A stretch of 64,000 nucleotides of DNA from Salibacterium halotolerans (GCF_900115625.1 NZ_FOXD01000003.1:62001-126000), one strand, 5' to 3'. Positions 38,094 through 48,088 are shown, counted from the first letter of the stretch. Translations and numbers: made by a program. The notes: a model not told the origin generated them from the sequence alone.

Positions 38094-38313
38094 TATGATT
38101 AATAGTGCGTCGAAGGAAAGTAGTAATCATTCCTCTGATTCCAAAGCGAGCGCAGGACGGTGTAAGCTGCGTGAATGATGATGATGAAGGCGTTCCGGAG
38201 CATACGTATTTCTAAAGCGGCCTGCCGGAAGAGAGCAGGCAAATAGGGTGGAACCGCGGATCATTAAGACCCGTCCCTATATACCCGTCTGGTATATAGG
38301 GACGGGTCTTTTT
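38094..38313 (+). promoter_or_regulatory. glycine T-box riboswitch with terminator
   Basis: The T-box sequence AGGGTGGAACCGCGG is at 38245-38259. Stem I is supported by ATCATTC (38128-38134 area) pairing with GAATGAT (38173-38179 area). The specifier codon in GAAGGCGTTCCGGAG is GGC (38189-38191), for glycine. Stem III arms GCCTGC (38220-38225) and GCAGGC (38235-38240) precede the T-box. The terminator has perfect 20-base arms (38266-38285 and 38291-38310) and a T-run. Uncharged tRNA-Gly should stabilise the antiterminator and switch on glyQS. Confidence 0.93.
38266..38313 (+). terminator. T-box-controlled terminator ahead of glyQ
   Basis: Twenty perfect base pairs with loop CGTCT (38286-38290), then five T (38309-38313, beginning inside the right arm). 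The most stable hairpin seen in the window apart from 63406-63459. The remaining gap to glyQ (38314-38476) shows nothing else recognisable. Confidence 0.9.
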
Positions 38314-38476
38314 AGGCAGCAAATAAGGCACCTGATCATTGTGTTTCAGGATGCAGCTGCGGCGTCCGGATGCCTGGAAACCCGCGAAACGCGTGTCTAC
38401 CACAGCACGAAGGTTTCCATCCGGATTTCCACTACCCGGGGCGCGTTTGCTTTTCTTAATAAAAGGAGGCTGGCTT

Positions 38477-39364
38477 ATGAATGTACAGGATATGATTTTA
38501 AAGCTCCAGAATTTCTGGGCGGAACAGAATTGCTTGATTATGCAGGCATATGACGTGGAAAAAGGAGCGGGTACGATGAACCCGATGACCTTTTTGCGGA
38601 GCATCGGTCCAGAACCCTGGAATACAGCGTACGTGGAACCTTCCAGACGACCGGCGGACGGCAGATATGGTGAAAATCCGAACCGCCTCTATCAGCATCA
38701 CCAATTTCAGGTGATTATGAAACCGTCGCCTCTTAACATTCAGGAACTGTATTTACGCAGCCTGGAAGAACTCGGGATTGATCCGAAAAAACATGATATC
38801 CGTTTTGTGGAAGACAACTGGGAAGCTCCGACACTCAGTGCATGGGGGCTCGGCTGGGAAGTATGGCTCGACGGCATGGAAATCACCCAGTTTACATATT
38901 TCCAGCAGGTCGGCGGGATCGACTCGGATCCGGTGGCTGTTGAAATTACATATGGGATTGAACGGATCGCCTCTTACATTCAGGACAAGGAAAACGTGTT
39001 TGATCTGACTTGGGTGGACGGCTTTACCTACGGTGATGTTTTTCTGCAGCCGGAGTATGAACATTCCCGTTACACATTTGATGTGGCAGACCATGACATG
39101 CTCTTTAAGGAATTCAGCGTGTATGAAAAGGAGGCAGAGCGCGCGTTGGAGGAGAAACTTGTATTTCCGGCCTATGATTACGTGCTGAAATGCTCCCACA
39201 TCTTTAACCTGCTTGATGCCGGAGGGGCTATATCGGTAACGGAGCGTACCGGTTATATTGCCAGAGTACGAAACCTGGCCCGCAAGTGCGCAGCTGCCTA
39301 TTATGAAGAACGGGAAAAGCTTGGATTCCCGCTGTTGAAAGAGGAGGGATCAAGTCATGAGTAA
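38477..39364 (+). CDS. glyQ: glycyl-tRNA synthetase alpha subunit
   Basis: 295 residues starting [20 protein letters not shown]. Class II aminoacyl-tRNA synthetase core with [19 protein letters not shown] near 31-49, [19 protein letters not shown] near 52-70 and the [20 protein letters not shown] block near 115-134. It forms the alpha2beta2 enzyme with GlyS. GGAGGC precedes the ATG. Overlaps glyS by 8 bases. Confidence 0.97.
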   Translation: MNVQDMILKLQNFWAEQNCLIMQAYDVEKGAGTMNPMTFLRSIGPEPWNTAYVEPSRRPADGRYGENPNRLYQHHQFQVIMKPSPLNIQELYLRSLEELGIDPKKHDIRFVEDNWEAPTLSAWGLGWEVWLDGMEITQFTYFQQVGGIDSDPVAVEITYGIERIASYIQDKENVFDLTWVDGFTYGDVFLQPEYEHSRYTFDVADHDMLFKEFSVYEKEAERALEEKLVFPAYDYVLKCSHIFNLLDAGGAISVTERTGYIARVRNLARKCAAAYYEEREKLGFPLLKEEGSSHE

Positions 39365-41441
39365 TCAGCATTTTCTGCTTGAAATTGGAATGGAAGAAAT
39401 GCCGGCCCGCTTTGTCACCGACGCGATGCAGCAGCTGCAGCAGAAAGTCGGCCGCTGGCTTACAGAAAACCGCCTCGCTTACGAATCCATCGATGCATTT
39501 TCCACTCCGCGCCGCCTTGCGGTAAGGGTGAACAACCTGGCCGGTATGCAGGAAGATGTTGTGGAGGAGGCGAAAGGCCCCGCCCGTCAGATTGCACTCG
39601 ACGAGGAAGGAAACTGGACCAAAGCAGCGGCTGGTTTCGCCCGCGGTCAAGGAGCCGAACTCGATGATCTTTACTTTCAGGACGTCAAAGGCAGTGAATA
39701 TGTGTTTGTCCGTAAAGAAGAAAAAGGAAAACCGGCGGCTGAACTTCTAAAAGGCATCGATGAAGTCATTACCGGTTTGACATTCCCCAAGAATATGCGG
39801 TGGAGTACGTATGATCTCCGGTTTGTACGTCCTATCCACTGGCTGACCGCTGTGCTTGGAAGCGACGTTATCCCGTTTACGATCACGGATGTTGATAGTG
39901 GGAGACTGTCCCACGGACACCGGGTGCTCGGCGGCCCCGTAGATATCCCGGACGCCGGATCGTATGAACAGGCTCTTCTGGAGCAGTACGTAATGGCAGA
40001 GCCAAAAAGGCGCCGGGAAACGATCCGGCAGCAGCTGCAAGATATGGCCGACAAAGAAAACTGGAACATTCTCATTACCGAGGATCTGCTGGAAGAGGTA
40101 AATAACCTCGTGGAATACCCGACGGCTCTTTATGGAAGGTTTGAGGAACGTTTTCTGGAACTTCCGGAAGAAGTACTCATTACGTCGATGCGGGAACACC
40201 AGCGTTATTTCCCGGTGGAAGACAAAAACGGACACCTTATCCCTTACTTTGTGACCGTGCGTAATGGAAACGCAGACTACCTGGAAAATGTCCAGAAAGG
40301 AAATGAAAAAGTGATCCGGGCGCGTCTGTCCGACGCCGTGTTCTTCTATGAAGAAGACCAGAAACTGACGCCGGACGGGGCAACCGCGAAACTCGATTCC
40401 ATCGTCTTTCATGAAAATCTTGGAACAATCGGGGACAAAGTCCGCAGAGTCCAGGATCTTGCGTCGTCCTACGGAAGCCTGTTTCAATTGAACGAAAATA
40501 TGGCTGCCGACACACAAAGAGCAGCGGCCATCTCCAAGTTTGACCTTGTCACGTTGATGGTTGACGAATTTACGGAACTGCAGGGGCTCATGGGAGAAAA
40601 ATATGCTCTCCTGGCAGGCGAAAATCCGGAAGCAGCTCAGGCAGTCCGTGAACATTACAAACCAAAACACGCCTCCGATGATGTACCGGCCTCGCGTCCC
40701 GGAGCGGTGCTTGGACTGGCTGAAAAGATGGACACGATAGCAGCCTGCTTTGGTATCGGACTCATTCCGACCGGATCTCAGGACCCACACGGTCTGCGGA
40801 GGCAGGCTGCCGGAGCGGCCCGGATTTTGATGGAACACGAAGTCGCCGTACCGCTTGAAACGTTTGTCCATCAGGCAGTCCATGAAGCTGGAGAAACAGG
40901 ATTGCTTCAGCAGGACGCGGGCGCGGTAGAAGAAGAAATTCTCTCTTTTTTCCGGCTGCGGCTGAAAACACTGCTCGATGAACAGGGAATCCGGCACGAT
41001 ATCGCGGATGCCGTACTTGAACACCCCGGCAGACAGGTGCGTGAAGTAACAGGAAAGGCAGCGTTTCTGCAATCCATATCAGATGATGCATCGTTTAAGG
41101 ATACAGTCGAAGCGCTGAGCCGGGTGACCAACATTGCCCGGAAAGCAGAAGACAATCTTGTTGATGTGCAGGAAAATCTGCTGGAGGGTGATGAAGAAGT
41201 GCAGCTTTACCATGCTGCCGGGAAACTCGAAGAAGAGCTGACGGATGCACTTGATAAAGCGGACATCCAAACAGCCTACAATCAGCTGGAAGCGTTGAAG
41301 CCGTTGATTGATTCCTATTTTGACCACGTGATGGTGATGGCCGATGACGAAGCAGTGAAGAACAACCGTCTGGCTATGATGAAACAGCTTTCATCTGAAA
41401 TCAGCCGCTTTGCCGATTTCAGGCAGATTGTGTTTTCCTAA
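39357..41441 (+). CDS. glyS: glycyl-tRNA synthetase beta subunit
   Basis: 694 residues. Begins with [20 protein letters not shown], typical of Gly[20 protein letters not shown] near 142-160 and [16 protein letters not shown] near 478-493 are family blocks. C-terminal anticodon-binding domain (about 580-690). It binds tRNA-Gly for the alpha2beta2 enzyme. ATG follows GAGGAGGG within glyQ. Long antisense reading frames here are shadows of its codon bias. Confidence 0.97.
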   Translation: MSNQHFLLEIGMEEMPARFVTDAMQQLQQKVGRWLTENRLAYESIDAFSTPRRLAVRVNNLAGMQEDVVEEAKGPARQIALDEEGNWTKAAAGFARGQGAELDDLYFQDVKGSEYVFVRKEEKGKPAAELLKGIDEVITGLTFPKNMRWSTYDLRFVRPIHWLTAVLGSDVIPFTITDVDSGRLSHGHRVLGGPVDIPDAGSYEQALLEQYVMAEPKRRRETIRQQLQDMADKENWNILITEDLLEEVNNLVEYPTALYGRFEERFLELPEEVLITSMREHQRYFPVEDKNGHLIPYFVTVRNGNADYLENVQKGNEKVIRARLSDAVFFYEEDQKLTPDGATAKLDSIVFHENLGTIGDKVRRVQDLASSYGSLFQLNENMAADTQRAAAISKFDLVTLMVDEFTELQGLMGEKYALLAGENPEAAQAVREHYKPKHASDDVPASRPGAVLGLAEKMDTIAACFGIGLIPTGSQDPHGLRRQAAGAARILMEHEVAVPLETFVHQAVHEAGETGLLQQDAGAVEEEILSFFRLRLKTLLDEQGIRHDIADAVLEHPGRQVREVTGKAAFLQSISDDASFKDTVEALSRVTNIARKAEDNLVDVQENLLEGDEEVQLYHAAGKLEEELTDALDKADIQTAYNQLEALKPLIDSYFDHVMVMADDEAVKNNRLAMMKQLSSEISRFADFRQIVFS

Positions 41442-41534
41442 AGCAGCCCCCGGCGTTTGAAAAAAGCGGGAACGAAAGGCATTTTGTCCTGCGGCAGCAG
41501 CATGGGAAAGAGACATCCGGTTCAAACATCTAAA

Positions 41535-41563
41535 TAGTCATCTTTCACTGAGTAGGATATAAT
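41535..41563 (+). promoter_or_regulatory. sigma-A promoter of ccpN-ppsR
   Basis: TAGTCA (41535-41540), 17 bases, TATAAT (41558-41563). Confidence 0.65.
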
Positions 41564-41613
41564 AGAGACAAGAAGCAGACCGCTGCAGGAAAAGAAGCGG
41601 CCTAAAGGCGGTG

Positions 41614-42255
41614 ATGATAATCGAACTGTCGGACCGGCAGGAATATATTCTGAATATCGTAAAAGAAAATGGACCAATCACCGGGGAGCACATCGCAGAC
41701 AGGTTATCGCTGACCCGTGCCACGCTGCGCCCGGATCTTGCCATACTCACTATGGCTGGATTCCTGGACGCCCGTCCGCGGGTGGGCTACTTCTTCACCG
41801 GTAAAACAGGGTCACAGCTTTTGACAGAAAAAGTGAAACAACTGACGGTTCAGGATTACCAGTCGATTCCAGTCGTCGTTAATGAATCCCATTCTGTGTA
41901 TGATGCGGTCTGCACGATGTTTCTGGAAGACGTCGGTACTCTGTTTGTCGTCAATAATCAAGCCGGCCTTGTCGGTGTCCTTTCGCGGAAAGACCTGCTC
42001 AGAGCAAGTATCGGAAAGCAGGAACTGGAAGCGATGCCGGTGAGCATTATCATGTCCAGAATGCCCAATATCGCAGTGTGTAAAAAAGACGACCTGCTTA
42101 TTGAAGTGGCCAACAAACTGATTGAAAAACAGATTGATGCGCTTCCCGTGGTGAAAGAGACAAAAAACCACCAGTATGAAGTGATAGGGAGAGTAACAAA
42201 AACAAACATGACAAAAGTACTTGTCGATCTTTCCCATGACCGGTTGGACGGATAG
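41614..42255 (+). CDS. ccpN: transcription repressor CcpN
   Basis: 213 residues. Helix-turn-helix (DRQEYILNIVKENGPITGEH near 6-25, SLTRATLRPDLAIL near 31-44) plus two CBS domains (about 80-205; CTMFLEDVGTLFVV near 99-112, VIGRVTKTNMTKVL near 191-204). In B. subtilis CcpN represses gapB and pckA on glycolytic carbon sources, responding to ATP/ADP. ATG 41614 or GTG 41611 may start it. Followed by ppsR as in B. subtilis. Confidence 0.93.
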   Translation: MIIELSDRQEYILNIVKENGPITGEHIADRLSLTRATLRPDLAILTMAGFLDARPRVGYFFTGKTGSQLLTEKVKQLTVQDYQSIPVVVNESHSVYDAVCTMFLEDVGTLFVVNNQAGLVGVLSRKDLLRASIGKQELEAMPVSIIMSRMPNIAVCKKDDLLIEVANKLIEKQIDALPVVKETKNHQYEVIGRVTKTNMTKVLVDLSHDRLDG

Positions 42256-42283
42256 AAAATTTTGACGGCAAGGAGGAGTGGGA

Positions 42284-43102
42284 ATGGAGTCGAATACGAG
42301 ACAGCGTCCGATTGTATATGTCGTTTCTGATTCTGTCGGGGAAACGGCGGAATTGGTAGTAAAAGCGGCAGCCAGTCAGTTCGGAGAACGCGGCATGGAA
42401 ATCCGCAGAATTCCTTATGTCGAAGATGAGGGAACCATTGAGGAAGTTATAGAGCTTGCCAGGGAAGTTCAGGCGATGATAGCCTATACCCTTGTCATTC
42501 CTGAAAAAAATGATTATCTTTTAAAACGGGCGCAGGAAGAAGGCGTCGAAACCGTCGATATAATCGGGCCGATGCTCGAGAAAATGACGACTGTATCCGG
42601 AATGAATCCAAAATATGAGCCTGGACTTGTTTACCGGCTGGATGAAGATTATTTCCGAAAAGTGGAAGCGATAGAGTTTGCCGTAAAATATGATGATGGA
42701 CGGGATCCCGGTGGTATTCTAAGGGCAGATATTGTTCTGGTAGGCGTCTCAAGGACCTCCAAGACTCCTTTGTCGCAGTACCTGGCACATAAAAGGCTGA
42801 AAGTCGCCAATGTGCCGCTCGTTCCGGAAGTGGAGCCTCCGGAGGAATTGTTCAGAATCTCATCAAAAAAGTGCATCGGGCTCACAATCAGTCCGGAAAA
42901 ACTGAATGATATCCGCACGGAACGGCTGAAATCCCTTGGTTTAAAGGCAGAAGCGAATTATGCCAAACGGGAGCGGATTGAACAGGAACTGGATCATTCA
43001 CGGAGAGTAATGGATGAGATTGGCTGCACTGTCATTGATGTATCAAGCAAAGCCGTTGAAGAAACAGCGAATTTAATCGCCAATATGTTTCAGAAGAACT
43101 GA
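42284..43102 (+). CDS. ppsR: PPDK/PEP synthase regulatory protein, DUF299 bifunctional kinase/pyrophosphorylase
   Basis: 272 residues. N-terminal [20 protein letters not shown] near 10-29 and the P-loop [15 protein letters not shown] near 149-163 are the family signature. It inactivates pyruvate phosphate dikinase or PEP synthase by ADP-dependent phosphorylation and reactivates it by phosphorolysis (yqfL in B. subtilis). ATG 42284 has AAGGAGGAG 6 bases upstream. The partner dikinase is not in the window. Confidence 0.93.
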   Translation: MESNTRQRPIVYVVSDSVGETAELVVKAAASQFGERGMEIRRIPYVEDEGTIEEVIELAREVQAMIAYTLVIPEKNDYLLKRAQEEGVETVDIIGPMLEKMTTVSGMNPKYEPGLVYRLDEDYFRKVEAIEFAVKYDDGRDPGGILRADIVLVGVSRTSKTPLSQYLAHKRLKVANVPLVPEVEPPEELFRISSKKCIGLTISPEKLNDIRTERLKSLGLKAEANYAKRERIEQELDHSRRVMDEIGCTVIDVSSKAVEETANLIANMFQKN

Positions 43103-43104
43103 GC

Positions 43105-43144
43105 GCCGGAAGAAAGAAGAATTTTTTCCCGGTTCTTCGGCCTT
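43105..43144 (+). terminator. weak terminator-like hairpin after ppsR
   Basis: GCCGGAAGAA (43105-43114) pairs with TTCTTCGGC (43133-43141) with one bulged base. The T-tail is poor. Confidence 0.35.
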
Positions 43145-43165
43145 TGTGCTTTACCGGGTATGTAA

Positions 43166-43195
43166 TTGAAAAACCAGGGAATATTTCAATATTAA
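43166..43195 (+). promoter_or_regulatory. possible sigma-A promoter of yqxD-dnaG-sigA
   Basis: TTGAAA (43166-43171), 18 bases, TATTAA (43190-43195). Moderate match in an AT-rich stretch. Confidence 0.35.
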
Positions 43196-43261
43196 ATATA
43201 GATTTTTTTCTTATAGGAAGCAGGATTTTGTACAGGATTGTCGAATGAGAAAGGGTGAATC

Positions 43262-43277
43262 GTAAATAGCTATTTAC
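43262..43277. repeat. perfect 16-base palindrome over the yqxD start
   Basis: GTAAATAG (43262-43269) followed directly by CTATTTAC (43270-43277). The putative ATA start codon (43266-43268) lies inside. Confidence 0.9.
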
Positions 43278-43706
43278 ACAGATGCCGATGCGTGCCCTGT
43301 CAAAGAAGAAATTGATTCATTCGCCTTTGAGCACGGGATTCCATCCTATTTTGTATTCAGCCTTGCCCATGTTTCAAACAAATCATACCACTCCAGCCCG
43401 GTCGTTCTCGATAATGAACCGGAAGCAGTGGATGTCTATATCCAAAATCATACTTCACTCGGTGATATTGTCATCACCGGAGATAATGGTCTGGCTGCCA
43501 TGATGCTCCAAAAAGGAGCAGTGCCCGTTTCCCCGCGGGGCACGATTTTTCGTGAACAGGATATGGATGTACTCTTTATCGGGCGGTATGAAGGAATAAA
43601 AGCTAAACGTAAAAAAACCAGAATAAAAGGGCCTCCTCCCATGACGAAAACGGATCGTCTCACATTCGTACAGGCTTTAAAAGAGCTTTACGGGAAGCAT
43701 AAATAA
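43266..43706 (+). CDS. yqxD: YqxD/YaiI family protein (UPF0178), apparent ATA start
   Basis: 146 residues if read from ATA 43266. The N-terminus IAIYTDADACPVKEEIDSFA aligns with the conserved (M)xIYVDADACPVK start of this family. Later blocks are GDIVITGDNGLAAMMLQKGA near 79-98, VSPRGTIF and GPPPMTKTDR near 122-131. A TAA stop lies directly upstream (43263-43265), and AAAGGGTG (43250-43257) is 8 bases before the ATA. No ATG, GTG or TTG is in frame until GTG 43428, which would lose a third of the protein. The family has a PIN-like fold; function unknown. First gene of yqxD-dnaG-sigA. An altered start codon or sequencing error is the alternative. Confidence 0.8.
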   Translation: MAIYTDADACPVKEEIDSFAFEHGIPSYFVFSLAHVSNKSYHSSPVVLDNEPEAVDVYIQNHTSLGDIVITGDNGLAAMMLQKGAVPVSPRGTIFREQDMDVLFIGRYEGIKAKRKKTRIKGPPPMTKTDRLTFVQALKELYGKHK

Positions 43707-43780
43707 ACAATACAGAAAGGGAAGCTTCCAGGCAGCGGGGAGTTTTAGGGAGCCCGGCACCGGATAAAGCGGGGGATGAA

Positions 43781-45610
43781 GTGTTGGCAGGTTTAATACC
43801 GGAAGAAACAATCACCGAGGTTCAACAGTCTCTGGATATCGTTGATGTGGTAAGTGAACACCTGCAGCTGAAAAAGCAGGGAAAACACTATCTTGGATTA
43901 TGCCCGTTTCACGGGGAAAAAACACCGTCCTTTTCCGTTTCACCGGACAAACAGCTGTATCACTGTTTCGGATGTGGAGCCGGTGGAAATGCAATAACGT
44001 TCGTCATGGAAGTGGAAGGTATTTCCTTTGTGGAAGCAGTGAAAAACCTGGCGGACAAAAGCGGGATTGCTGTTCCGGAAATGGATTCTGTTTCATCCGG
44101 TGCAGGAAAAAATGATGAATTACCGTCACAAAATGAGGGACACGAACTGGCGGCCAGATTTTATCATCATGTGTTAATGAATACAGAACAGGGTAAGCAG
44201 GCGTATGACTATCTTGAAGCACGCGGGGTTACGGCTGAACTGATGGAACGTTTTCAGCTCGGGTTTTCGCCTGACCAGCCTGAGGTGCTGAAAGGTCTGC
44301 TTGATAAACGAGGTTTCGATTTCGATCAGATGAACGAACAGGGGCTTCTCTACCGGACCGAATCGACAGGGGAACTTCGTGATAGATTCCGGAACCGGAT
44401 TATGTTTCCCATCCGTGATTTGAGAGGCCGGACAGTTGGATTCGGCGGAAGAACACTCGGCGGGGCGGAGCCTAAATATCTGAACAGCCCCGATTCACCA
44501 TTATTTCATAAAAATGAACTCCTGTATGGATTTGATGTGGCAAGAAAGGCAGTCAGACGAGAGAATGCGGCTGTGCTGTTTGAAGGATATGCCGACGTTA
44601 TCGCTGCCCACAAGGCGGGTGTTGATAACGGCATGGCATCGCTCGGCACTTCTTTGACAGACAGACAGGCCCAGATTATCCGCCGTAACACCGAGCGTAT
44701 TATTATCTGCTATGACGGGGATAATGCCGGGCAGGATGCGGCCTGGAGAGCAGGTGAAGTCCTTGAAAAACAAGGACTGAATGTGGAGGCGGCCATGCTT
44801 CCCGCCCAGACGGACCCGGATGACTACATTCAGATGTATGGGCCGGATCGTTTCCAAAAGGAAATTATCGAAATGGCTCTCCCTTTTATGAGCTTTAAAA
44901 TGCAGGCGCTGAAAAAAGATAAAAATCTCCAGGACGAAGGAGATAAGCTCCGTTACATCGAAGAAGTATTAAAAGAGATGACTGCTCTTTCCCGGGCGGT
45001 TGAGCGGGATTTTTACCTGAGACAGGTAGCTGATGAATTCTCGCTGTCGCTTGATGCATTGAAACAGGAGCAGTACCGTATCTTTAAAGAACAGGGCGGA
45101 AAGAAACATTCTCCCGCAGGCGGAAGAGAACAGGAAAAAGAAGAGAAGCGCCGGGGATTTGACCACTACTCCGGAGCCAGGCTGAATCCGGCTCACCAAA
45201 ACGCGGAACGGTATCTTCTCGCGCACATGATACATGACAGAGATGCCTGTATGGAAGTACAGGAAAAACTCGGCGGTGAGTTCAACCTGGATCATCATAT
45301 CGCTCTTGCCGCTCATCTCTATGCCTACTACGGAGAAGGGAACCCGGCTGATACAGGAGCCTTTATCAACCACCTCAATGATCCGGAACTGATAAAGGAA
45401 GCATCCGACATCGCAATGCTTGACATTACAGAACACATGTCGGAAAATGAATTAGCTGACTATGTGGACAAGATTAAAAACTATCCAAAATGGGTAGAAA
45501 TAGAACAAATACACCAAAAGCTGAAAGAAGCTGAACGAAATCAGGATGTTGAACTTGCTGCCAAACTGGGAAATGAAATGATTAACATGAAAAAAGCCTT
45601 GAAAAAATAA
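43781..45610 (+). CDS. dnaG: DNA primase
   Basis: 609 residues. CHC2 zinc finger (CPFHGEKTPSFSVSPDKQ near 41-58, HCFGCG near 61-66), TOPRIM catalytic core (VLFEGYADVIAAHKAG near 265-280, ICYDGDNAG near 308-316), C-terminal helicase-binding domain (about 470-609). It makes RNA primers for replication with DnaB. GTG 43781 has GGGGG 6 bases upstream; TTG directly after is the alternative. Upstream of sigA in the classic primase-sigma operon. Confidence 0.96.
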   Translation: MLAGLIPEETITEVQQSLDIVDVVSEHLQLKKQGKHYLGLCPFHGEKTPSFSVSPDKQLYHCFGCGAGGNAITFVMEVEGISFVEAVKNLADKSGIAVPEMDSVSSGAGKNDELPSQNEGHELAARFYHHVLMNTEQGKQAYDYLEARGVTAELMERFQLGFSPDQPEVLKGLLDKRGFDFDQMNEQGLLYRTESTGELRDRFRNRIMFPIRDLRGRTVGFGGRTLGGAEPKYLNSPDSPLFHKNELLYGFDVARKAVRRENAAVLFEGYADVIAAHKAGVDNGMASLGTSLTDRQAQIIRRNTERIIICYDGDNAGQDAAWRAGEVLEKQGLNVEAAMLPAQTDPDDYIQMYGPDRFQKEIIEMALPFMSFKMQALKKDKNLQDEGDKLRYIEEVLKEMTALSRAVERDFYLRQVADEFSLSLDALKQEQYRIFKEQGGKKHSPAGGREQEKEEKRRGFDHYSGARLNPAHQNAERYLLAHMIHDRDACMEVQEKLGGEFNLDHHIALAAHLYAYYGEGNPADTGAFINHLNDPELIKEASDIAMLDITEHMSENELADYVDKIKNYPKWVEIEQIHQKLKEAERNQDVELAAKLGNEMINMKKALKK

Positions 45611-45640
45611 ACTCCTTAGAGTACGATAGGGAGTTATTTT
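45609..45640 (+). terminator. weak hairpin between dnaG and sigA
   Basis: AACTCC (45610-45615) pairs with GGAGTT (45630-45635), followed by ATTTT. It may partly terminate or stabilise the dnaG transcript end. A sigma-H promoter is known here in B. subtilis, but I see no convincing match. Confidence 0.4.
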
Positions 45641-45747
45641 GAATTTTTTCTGGTACACTGCTGAGAATAAATATGGTACATTCCCACGGACACGACACGA
45701 GTTCAAAAGAGAAACAGCGGTTTGAAGATTGGAAGGAGGGATCGAGG

Positions 45748-46866
45748 ATGGCTGAAAAACCAACGCGCCCGCTCGCGGAAGGTGAAATGTCGATCGATCA
45801 AGTGAAAGAGCAGTTACTCGAAACCGGTAAAAAACGGGGAGTTCTCTCGTATGCTGAAATAACAGAAAAACTGGCGCCGTATGACCAGGATTCAGAGCAG
45901 ATGGACGAGTTTTTTGAATATCTCGGAGAACAGGGAATTGATCTGCTTAATGAAGGCGAAGAAGTTCCGAGCATGGAACAAGTGGAAAAAGAAGAAGAAG
46001 AGCTCGATCTGAATGATCTCAGTGTACCCCCGGGTATTAAAATCAACGATCCCGTCCGTATGTATCTGAAGGAAATCGGCCGGGTCCCTCTTCTTTCCGC
46101 CCAAGAGGAAATCACGTACGCCAAACAGATTGAAGAAGGTGATGACGAAGCAAAACGCCGTCTTGCCGAAGCAAACCTCCGGCTCGTCGTTTCCATCGCG
46201 AAGCGTTATGTCGGTCGCGGCATGCTGTTTCTTGACCTTATTCAGGAAGGGAACATGGGACTCATAAAAGCCGTAGAAAAGTTTGACTATGATAAAGGAT
46301 TTAAGTTCAGTACGTATGCTACGTGGTGGATACGTCAGGCCATTACCAGGGCGATTGCGGACCAGGCCAGAACGATACGCATTCCTGTTCATATGGTGGA
46401 GACAATCAATAAACTGATCAGAGTGCAGCGTCAGCTTCTTCAGGACCTTGGACGCGAGCCTACTCCGGAAGAAGTGTCCAAAGAAATGGATTTGACCCCG
46501 GATAAGGTACGTGAGATTCTCAAAATCGCGCAGGAGCCTGTATCCCTTGAAACGCCGATCGGCGAAGAAGATGATTCCCACCTCGGAGATTTCATTGAGG
46601 ATCAGGAAGCAACAGCACCATCAGACGCGGCAGCATATGAACTGCTGAAAGAACAGCTTGAAGATGTGCTGGATACGCTGACAGATAGAGAAGAAAATGT
46701 GCTTCGTCTCCGTTTCGGTCTGGATGACGGAAGAACCCGTACACTGGAAGAAGTAGGTAAAGTGTTTGGTGTAACCAGGGAGCGGATTCGTCAGATTGAA
46801 GCGAAAGCGCTCCGCAAGCTGCGTCACCCGAGCAGAAGCAAACGTCTCAAAGACTTTCTCGATTAA
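45748..46866 (+). CDS. sigA: RNA polymerase principal sigma factor SigA (RpoD)
   Basis: 372 residues. Region 1.1 acidic head (about 1-85), region 1.2 [16 protein letters not shown] near 101-116, region 2 ([19 protein letters not shown] near 142-160, [20 protein letters not shown] near 190-209), region 3, and region 4.2 ([20 protein letters not shown] near 343-362). It directs housekeeping transcription. ATG 45748 follows GGAGGG. Length equals Bacillus SigA. Confidence 0.98.
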   Translation: MAEKPTRPLAEGEMSIDQVKEQLLETGKKRGVLSYAEITEKLAPYDQDSEQMDEFFEYLGEQGIDLLNEGEEVPSMEQVEKEEEELDLNDLSVPPGIKINDPVRMYLKEIGRVPLLSAQEEITYAKQIEEGDDEAKRRLAEANLRLVVSIAKRYVGRGMLFLDLIQEGNMGLIKAVEKFDYDKGFKFSTYATWWIRQAITRAIADQARTIRIPVHMVETINKLIRVQRQLLQDLGREPTPEEVSKEMDLTPDKVREILKIAQEPVSLETPIGEEDDSHLGDFIEDQEATAPSDAAAYELLKEQLEDVLDTLTDREENVLRLRFGLDDGRTRTLEEVGKVFGVTRERIRQIEAKALRKLRHPSRSKRLKDFLD

Positions 46867-46879
46867 ACAAAAATGGATG

Positions 46880-46912
46880 GATTGCCTTTCGAGCCGCCAG
46901 GGGCAATCTTTT
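46880..46912 (+). terminator. terminator after sigA
   Basis: GATTGCC (46880-46886) pairs with GGCAATC (46902-46908), a 15-base loop, followed by TTTT. Confidence 0.7.
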
Positions 46913-46972
46913 CCTGTTTTATACTGAATGCGGCGTGTGGAAACTTCTGCGTCCGGACCGAGGGGAATTCGC

Positions 46973-47527
46973 ATGGATGAACACAGAAGAGACATTGTGA
47001 TAAAAGAAATAAAATACTGGAAGTCCAATCATTTACTGCCGGATGACTACTGCAATTTTCTGTTAATGCTTTATTCCGAAGGAGAGGAAGCAGAACAAGC
47101 AGATGATGAAGCATCTGCTGACCTCGTGTCCGCACCCTTGTATAAGCGGTTTGCAGTCATGCTTGGTGCGGCGGTTGCGGCAGTAATCTTAACATTTATT
47201 GTTATTCATTTTACTTCTTTTTCCCTTCTATTGCAAACGCTGTCGCACCTGGTGCTTGCGGCAATTGTCTTCGGTATGGCTTTTTATGCCCGGAAGCAGG
47301 ACAGCGTCTTGTTTCATCTTCTTATATCAGCAGGCGCTGTCATTCTTTTTGCCGGAAGCACAACGACTGTCATGCGTTTGGAAGAGAACAATGTGCTGCT
47401 TTATGTGACGATTCTTTTAAACTGCTCCGTATGGCTTGCCGCGGGCTTTTACACGCGGCTTCCATATCTTTTATGGGCAGGAGGATCGGGTGTTCTTCTC
47501 ACCGTCTTTACGATATTTATTTTGTAG
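46973..47527 (+). CDS. five-pass membrane protein after sigA, unknown function
   Basis: 184 residues. A soluble N-terminal helical part (MDEHRRDIVIKEIKYWKSNH, LLPDDYCNFLLMLYSEGEEA, about 1-45), then five hydrophobic segments near 63-82, 86-104, 110-126, 136-152 and 162-182. ATG 46973 has GAGGGG 7-8 bases upstream. No enzymatic motif is visible. B. subtilis has no counterpart that I recognise between sigA and cccA. Confidence 0.75.
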   Translation: MDEHRRDIVIKEIKYWKSNHLLPDDYCNFLLMLYSEGEEAEQADDEASADLVSAPLYKRFAVMLGAAVAAVILTFIVIHFTSFSLLLQTLSHLVLAAIVFGMAFYARKQDSVLFHLLISAGAVILFAGSTTTVMRLEENNVLLYVTILLNCSVWLAAGFYTRLPYLLWAGGSGVLLTVFTIFIL

Positions 47528-47540
47528 TCGCCGCGGATAT

Positions 47541-47568
47541 TTGATAACAGTATGACAAAAACTATAAA
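47541..47568 (+). promoter_or_regulatory. sigma-A promoter upstream of cccA
   Basis: TTGATA (47541-47546), 16 bases, TATAAA (47563-47568). A TTGACA at 47589-47594 has no well-spaced -10. Confidence 0.5.
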
Positions 47569-47672
47569 AGTACGCGCAGAGACTTTTCTTGACAGGCATA
47601 ATAAAGTAAAATGAAAAGGAATGCACACTTGGTAAAGCAAAGTTCATGTACATAGGTAAAGGGGGAAAAGTC

Positions 47673-48029
47673 ATGAAGGGAAAACCTCTCATTCCGTTTT
47701 TTTTGATTGCTGTCGCAGGTCTTGTGCTTACCGTGGGTCTGTCTCTTGTCGGTGTCGGCCAGCAGGCCAGTGAAGGAGAACAGGGCGGAGAAATGGATCC
47801 TGTCGCCAGAGGGGAACAGGTCGTGAATGAGAACTGTATCAGCTGTCACGGTGAAAACCTGCAGGGCGGAAGCGGTCCGGCCATTCAAAACGTTGGAAGC
47901 GATATGTCGGCCGAAGAAATCGCTAATATAGCCCAAAACGGTGTAGGGGACATGCCGTCCGGTGTCGTTTCATCAGCGGAAGACGCCCAGGCTGTTGCCG
48001 AGTATTTACTGTCACTTTCTGAAGAATAA
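47673..48029 (+). CDS. cccA: membrane-anchored cytochrome c-550
   Basis: 118 residues. N-terminal membrane anchor near 6-26, an acidic Gly/Glu linker, then a small class I cytochrome c domain with heme site CISCH near 56-60 and axial methionine probably in GDMPSG near 93-98. It carries electrons on the outer face of the membrane. ATG 47673 has AAAGGGGG 6-7 bases upstream. Same position as B. subtilis cccA. Confidence 0.93.
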   Translation: MKGKPLIPFFLIAVAGLVLTVGLSLVGVGQQASEGEQGGEMDPVARGEQVVNENCISCHGENLQGGSGPAIQNVGSDMSAEEIANIAQNGVGDMPSGVVSSAEDAQAVAEYLLSLSEE

Positions 48030-48059
48030 AGAAGGAGGAACTGATGTCCTCCTTCTTTT
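48028..48059 (+). terminator. terminator after cccA, running into the trmK leader
   Basis: AAAGAAGGAGGA (48028-48039) pairs perfectly with TCCTCCTTCTTT (48047-48058), 7-base loop, T-tail. The left arm looks like a ribosome site for ATG 48044 but is sequestered in the stem. Confidence 0.85.
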
Positions 48060-48088
48060 CCCATGTAAAGAGAGGAATCCATGAAACC

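Noticed and set aside
39747-41072. 441-codon open frame antisense to glyS
   Set aside because: Lies wholly opposite a clear glyS gene, has no ribosome site and an implausible composition (rich in Phe, Arg, Cys).
48044-48088. Upstream start for trmK with a strong-looking ribosome site
   Set aside because: The GGAGGA is part of the cccA terminator stem, and B. subtilis TrmK aligns from 48089.
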